NCBI RefSeq assembly: GCF_902686445.1
Contig: NC_062222.1
Location: forward strand, 131,199,035 to 131,263,034
Direction: 5' to 3'
Length of the DNA: 64,000 nucleotides
Origin: Sciurus carolinensis
Taxonomy: Eukaryota; Chordata; Mammalia; Rodentia; Sciuridae
Shown here: positions 60,521 through 64,000 of the stretch, piece after piece
Layout: every line of letters starts with the position of its first letter
Position numbering within the stretch: position 1 is the first letter of the stretch
The notes under the pieces: model-generated
What the model saw: the letters and a program-made list of their open reading frames with translations, nothing else
Database searches by the model: none
What the model was told of the DNA's origin: nothing
Position numbers and translations under genes: made by a program

Positions 60521-60745
60521 AGACTGAGCACAGTGGTGCACTCCTGTAACCCAAGCAGCTCAGGAGGCTGAGGCAGGAGGATCGCAGGTTCAAGGTCAGC
60601 CCGAATAACTCAGTGAGACCCTAAGCAACTCAGTGAGACCCCGACTCAAAATTTAAAAAAAAAAAAAATTAAAAGGGCGTGGGATGTGGTTCAGCAGTTA
60701 AGTGACCCTGAGCTTAATACCTGGTATCAAAAGAAAAAAGAAATA
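60521..60745 (+). mobile_element. B1-ID dimeric SINE (diverged)
   Basis: B1 half: 'gagcacagtggtgcactcct', 'aggctgaggcaggaggatcg', 'caggttcaaggtcagcccga'. It is followed by a duplicated 'actcagtgagaccc' motif (60607 and 60630 areas). ID half after an A-run: 'gggcgtgggatgtggttcag' and 'gaccctgagcttaatacctg'. The tail is A-rich. No clear target duplication is left, and the ID half is more diverged than in the 42 kb copy, so this copy looks older. Confidence 0.85.
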
Positions 60746-60759
60746 GAATAGATAATTGC

Positions 60760-60870
60760 ATTTAATTTTCAAAGCAATTCCGGAAAGCAGTTATTATTAG
60801 TATCATCTTCATTTGACAAATAAGAAAAACTGAGCAAGATAAGCAACCTCCCCAAGAATATAAAGCTGAA
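60760..60870 (-). repeat. MIR-like fragment
   Basis: 'tattattagtatcatcttca', 'tttgacaaataagaaaaact' and 'gataagcaacctccccaaga' resemble a MIR in reverse, adjoining the SINE tail. Confidence 0.5.
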
Positions 60871-61548
60871 CTGGAGATAATCAGGGCAAACCGACTGTAG
60901 TTGTTCATTTCACAGGAGAGGTGTCGAGAGTGCAAACTCTGAATCCAACCAGGAGGCTCCCGTTCCAAAGGCTGGCAAGAGATGCAGTCCCAGTGAAAGC
61001 AGAGACCTGACCTGAAAGTGAGGAGAGACAGGAGCAGACGGATGGAGATACTTTTTGTGGACAGGATTCGTAGGACTTGGTGCTTGCTTAGATGTGAGAT
61101 GGTGGAACTTCTCTCTCGGAAGAGGAATAGAAGAAAGGAAAAGCAAAGTCAGTGACCGTCAAGGACATAATAATAATGTTTCTGGGAATGGTAAAATGCT
61201 GCAAAACCAAGCCATCACACAGGAACATGCCTTTAAAATGGAAAGATGATCAGTATCATGAAAATTAATTTGGCCTTTGGGACCATCAGAATGGGGACCA
61301 TGTGAAAATTCTCACAAAAGACCTGGTTCACAAGTTCCAAATCCATTAGCCATTTCCACCTGCCCACTTTCCAGATAACACTGCCCCTCTCCTAGGGTCC
61401 AGCAGCCTCCTTACAAACCTTACAAACATGGTGAGAGGCCCCATCTTCTGCTCAGGTCCACTGTAGGCCCCTGCATCTGAAGCAAATTTGTCACAGTCAT
61501 GGGTACATATGGGATTCTGTAGACCCTGTGCAGGTGTGTTCCAAATTT
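60871..61548. other. Unassigned non-coding sequence
   Basis: Nothing recognised between the MIR-like fragment and the L1 block. Confidence 0.4.
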
Positions 61549-62434
61549 CTTTTTTTTTTTTATAATTCTTTTTTTATTTGTTGTTTTTAGATACACAAGA
61601 CAGTAGGGTGTATCTTGACATATTTTACCTACATAGACCCATACCCCATTCCAATTTTGATCCCTTTCTTCTGGTTGAACATGATGTGGAGTTACATTGG
61701 TCATCTATTCATATATGCACATAGGAGAGTTATGTCCAATTCATTGTACCATTCTTCCTATTCCTATCCCCCTCACTTCCCTTCATTCCCCTTTGTCTAA
61801 TCCAATGTACTTCTATTCTTCCCCTCTCTACCCTTGCACCCACATATCAGAGAAAAATTTGACTTTGGGGTTTTTTGGAACTGGCTTATTCCACTTAGCA
61901 TGATGTTCTCCAGTTCCACCCAATTACCAAAAAAATGCCATAATTTCATTCTTCTTTCTGGTTGAGTAATATTCCATGGTGTATGTATACCACATTTTCT
62001 TTATCCATTCATCTGTTGAAGGGCACTATGTTGGTTCCATAACTTGACTATTGTGAGTAGAGTTGATAAAAACATTGATGTGGCAGTGTCAATGTAGTAT
62101 GCTATTTTTAAGTCCTTTGGGTATAAAACAAGGAGTGGATAACTGGGTCAAATTGTGGTTCCATTCCAATTTTTCTAATGAATCTCCATAATGCTTTCCA
62201 AAGTGGCGGCACCAATTTGCAGTCCCACTGACAATGTATGAGTGTACTTTCCCCCCACATCCTCACCAACATTTATTGTCCCTTGTATTCTTGATAATTG
62301 CCATTCTGACTGGAGTGAGATGAAATCTCACTGTAGTTTTAATTTGCATTTCTCTAATTCATAGTGATGTTGAACAATTTTCTTGTATTTGTTAACCATT
62401 TGTATTTTTTCTTCTGGGAAGTGCCTTTTCAATT
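61549..62434 (-). repeat. Older L1 3' fragment, host of a nested L1
   Basis: A T-run (61549-61562) marks the former poly(A). Then come 'acacaagacagtagggtgta', 'cttagcatgatgttctccag', 'ttattccatggtgtatgta'-like sequence, 'tccattcatctgttgaaggg' and 'gcagtcccactgacaatgta', all in the reverse order of the L1 3' UTR and distal ORF2. The parallel sequence continues to about 62430 and stops where a second L1 3' end begins. The reading frame is decayed. Confidence 0.82.
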
Positions 62435-62636
62435 TCTTTTTATTTTTTTTGTAAACAAATGGGATACATGTTGTTTCTCTGTTTGTACATGGCGTAAAGG
62501 CATACCATTTGTGTAATCATAAATTTACATAGAGTAATGCTGTTTGATTCATTCTGTCATTTATCCCCTTCCCTCCACCCCTCCCACCCCTCTTTTCCCT
62601 CTATACAGTCCTTCCTTCCTCCATTCTTGCCCCCCT

Positions 62637-62666
62637 CCCTAAGCCTAACTCTAACCCTAACACTAA
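62637..62666 (-). repeat. Telomere-like hexamer run inside an L1 3' UTR
   Basis: Five consecutive hexamers on the plus strand: CCCTAA, GCCTAA, CTCTAA, CCCTAA, CACTAA. Two match the vertebrate telomere unit exactly and three differ by one base. In the related L1 at 50 kb, the corresponding place (about 50036-50045) has only CCCCTCCCACCCCCC with no such run. Confidence 0.9.
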
Positions 62667-62830
62667 CCCCTCCCACCCCCCATTTTGTGTCATCATCCAC
62701 GTATTAGCGATATCATTCGGCCTTTGGTTTTTTGAGATTGGCTTATCTCACTTAGCATGATATTCTCCAATTTCATCCATTTGCCTGCAAATGTCATAAT
62801 TTTATCATTCTTTATGGCTGAGTAATATTC

Positions 62831-62833
<3 letters not shown>

Positions 62834-62894
<61 letters not shown>
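62834..62894 (+). repeat. Compound (GT)n(AT)n microsatellite
   Basis: About ten GT units followed by about twenty AT units within the L1 ORF2 3' part. The 50 kb L1 has only CATTGTATATATATACC here, so the array expanded after insertion. Confidence 0.95.
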
Positions 62895-62896
<2 letters not shown>

Positions 62897-62961
62897 CAGT
62901 TTCTTATTCATTCAACAATTGAAGGACAGCTAGGTTGGTTCCACAATCTGGCTATTGTGAA

Positions 62962-63636
62962 TTAAGCAGCTATGAACATTGATGTGGCTGTATCTCTGTA
63001 GTATGCTGATTTTAAGTCCTTTGGGTATAGGCCAAGGAGTGGGATAGCTGGATCAAATGGTGGTTCCATTCCAAGTTTTCTAAGGAATCTCCACACTGCT
63101 TTCCAGAGTGGCTGCACTAATTTGCAGCCCCAACAGCAATGTATGAGTGTACCTTTTTCCCCACATCCTCGCCAACACCTGTTGTTGCTTGTATTCTTGA
63201 TAATTGCCATTGTAATTGGGGTGAGATGGAATCTTAGGGTGGTTTTAATATGTATTTCTCTTATTACTAGAGATGTTGAACATTTTTCCATATGTTTGTT
63301 GGTTGCTTGTAGATCTTCTTCTGTGAAGTGTCTATTCATATCCTTAACCCATTTGTTGACTGGGTTATTTGTATTCTTCATGTAGAGTTTTTTGAGTTCT
63401 TTATAGATTCTGGAGATTAGTGCTCTATCTGAAGTATAATTGGCAAAGATTTTCTTCCCCTCTGTAGGCTTTTTCTTCACATTGCTGATAGTTTCCTTTG
63501 CTGAGAGAAAGCTTTTTAGTTTGAATCTATCCCAGTTATTGATTCTTGCTTTTATTTCTTGTGCTATGGGAGTCCTGTTGAAGAAATCTGGTCCTAAGCC
63601 GACACGTTGAAGCTCTGGACCTACTTTTTCTTCCAT
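62962..63636 (-). pseudogene. L1 ORF2 pseudogene, C-terminal part
   Basis: A 224-codon stretch corresponds to the C-terminal quarter of L1 ORF2, with the same Cys/His cluster ([18 protein letters not shown]) seen in the 50 kb copy and few differences between the two. It ends early at a TAA (62964-62962), where the 50 kb copy has a sense codon. More than 60 further residues normally follow; remnants appear at 62911-62693 in another frame, across the microsatellite. Upstream ORF2 continues beyond this piece but in disrupted form. Confidence 0.88.
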
Positions 63637-64000
63637 AACCTGCAGGGTCTCTGGTCTGTTTCCGAAGTCTTTAATCCATTTTCAGTTTAGTTTCGTGCAA
63701 GCTGAGAGATATGGGTTTAGTTTCATTTTCTTGCATATGGATTTCCAATTCTCCCAACACCATTTGTTGAAGAGACTATCTTTTCTCCATTGCATATTTT
63801 TGACCCCTTTGTCTAGTATGAGAAAATTGTATTTATTTGGGTTTGTGTCCATGTCCTATATTCTGTACCATTGATCTACCTTTCTATTTTGGTACCAATA
63901 CCATGCCGTTTTTGTTACTATTGCTTTGTAGTACAGTTGAAGATCTGGTATTGCGATACCCCCTGCTTCACTCTTTCTGCTAAGGATTGCTTTAGCTATT

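Larger units (their letters stand above)
62435..64000 (-). mobile_element. Younger L1, 3' part, running off the window
   Basis: The left end repeats the 3' UTR of the 50 kb L1 ('gtaaacaaatgggatacatg' 'ttgtttctctgtttgtacatgg') behind a T-run, then enters distal ORF2. It is nested in the older L1 at 61549-62434. Compared with the 50 kb copy it gained a telomere-like insertion and a GT/AT array. At least 1.56 kb is visible. Its 5' extent and second target duplication lie beyond the window. Confidence 0.9.

Overview
The window looks like ordinary nuclear DNA of a rodent, most likely a member of the squirrel family (Sciuridae). It has no prokaryotic gene density, no operons and no long intact reading frame that looks like a host gene. 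It is packed with mammalian interspersed repeats. The placement rests on three repeat types: tRNA-related ID SINEs (8.8, 24.4, 24.6 and 46.3 kb), dimeric B1+ID SINEs (31.5, 42.0 and 60.6 kb), and L1 elements whose 3' tails I recognise as the type common in squirrel genomes. B1+ID dimers also occur in some other non-mouse rodents, so the family is probable rather than certain.

Layout. From 1 to about 17 kb the sequence is relatively GC-rich. It holds a 17-copy, roughly 35-bp minisatellite (2.68-3.30 kb), L2 and MIR remnants, MaLR LTRs, a possible class I ERV LTR, a C+T-skewed and CpG-bearing block (6.7-8.1 kb), a large CA-rich array (12.1-12.4 kb), and one short stretch at 11.2 kb that might be an exon. 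From 17 to 49 kb the sequence is more AT-rich: old 3' L1 fragments in both orientations, solo MaLR LTRs at 28.0, 31.5, 34.4, 38.0 and 48.3 kb, a MER5-type hAT fossil, SINEs and several microsatellites (CT at 24.1 kb, GA/GGAA at 32.5 kb). From 49.8 to 56.3 kb lies one essentially full-length L1 on the minus strand, with a matching 13-base target-site duplication, a 5' UTR with a YY1-like start and internal 35-bp repeats, and broken ORF1 and ORF2. After about 5 kb of mostly unassigned sequence, the window ends in a nested pair: an older minus-strand L1 3' end (61.55-62.43 kb) interrupted by a younger L1 (62.44 kb to beyond the edge) carrying a telomere-like 30-base insertion.

I could support no complete host protein-coding gene and no RNA gene. 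The only proteins recognisable from sequence are the two L1 proteins, and both are disabled. The window is best read as intergenic or deep intronic DNA. Its main interest is transposon history: full-length and nested L1s, a SINE inside an LTR with clean duplications, and tandem arrays with internal structure. I found nothing that amounts to a new biological system. Repeat family names come from recognising sequence patterns, not from a database search, and most boundaries of old elements are good to roughly 10-50 bases.
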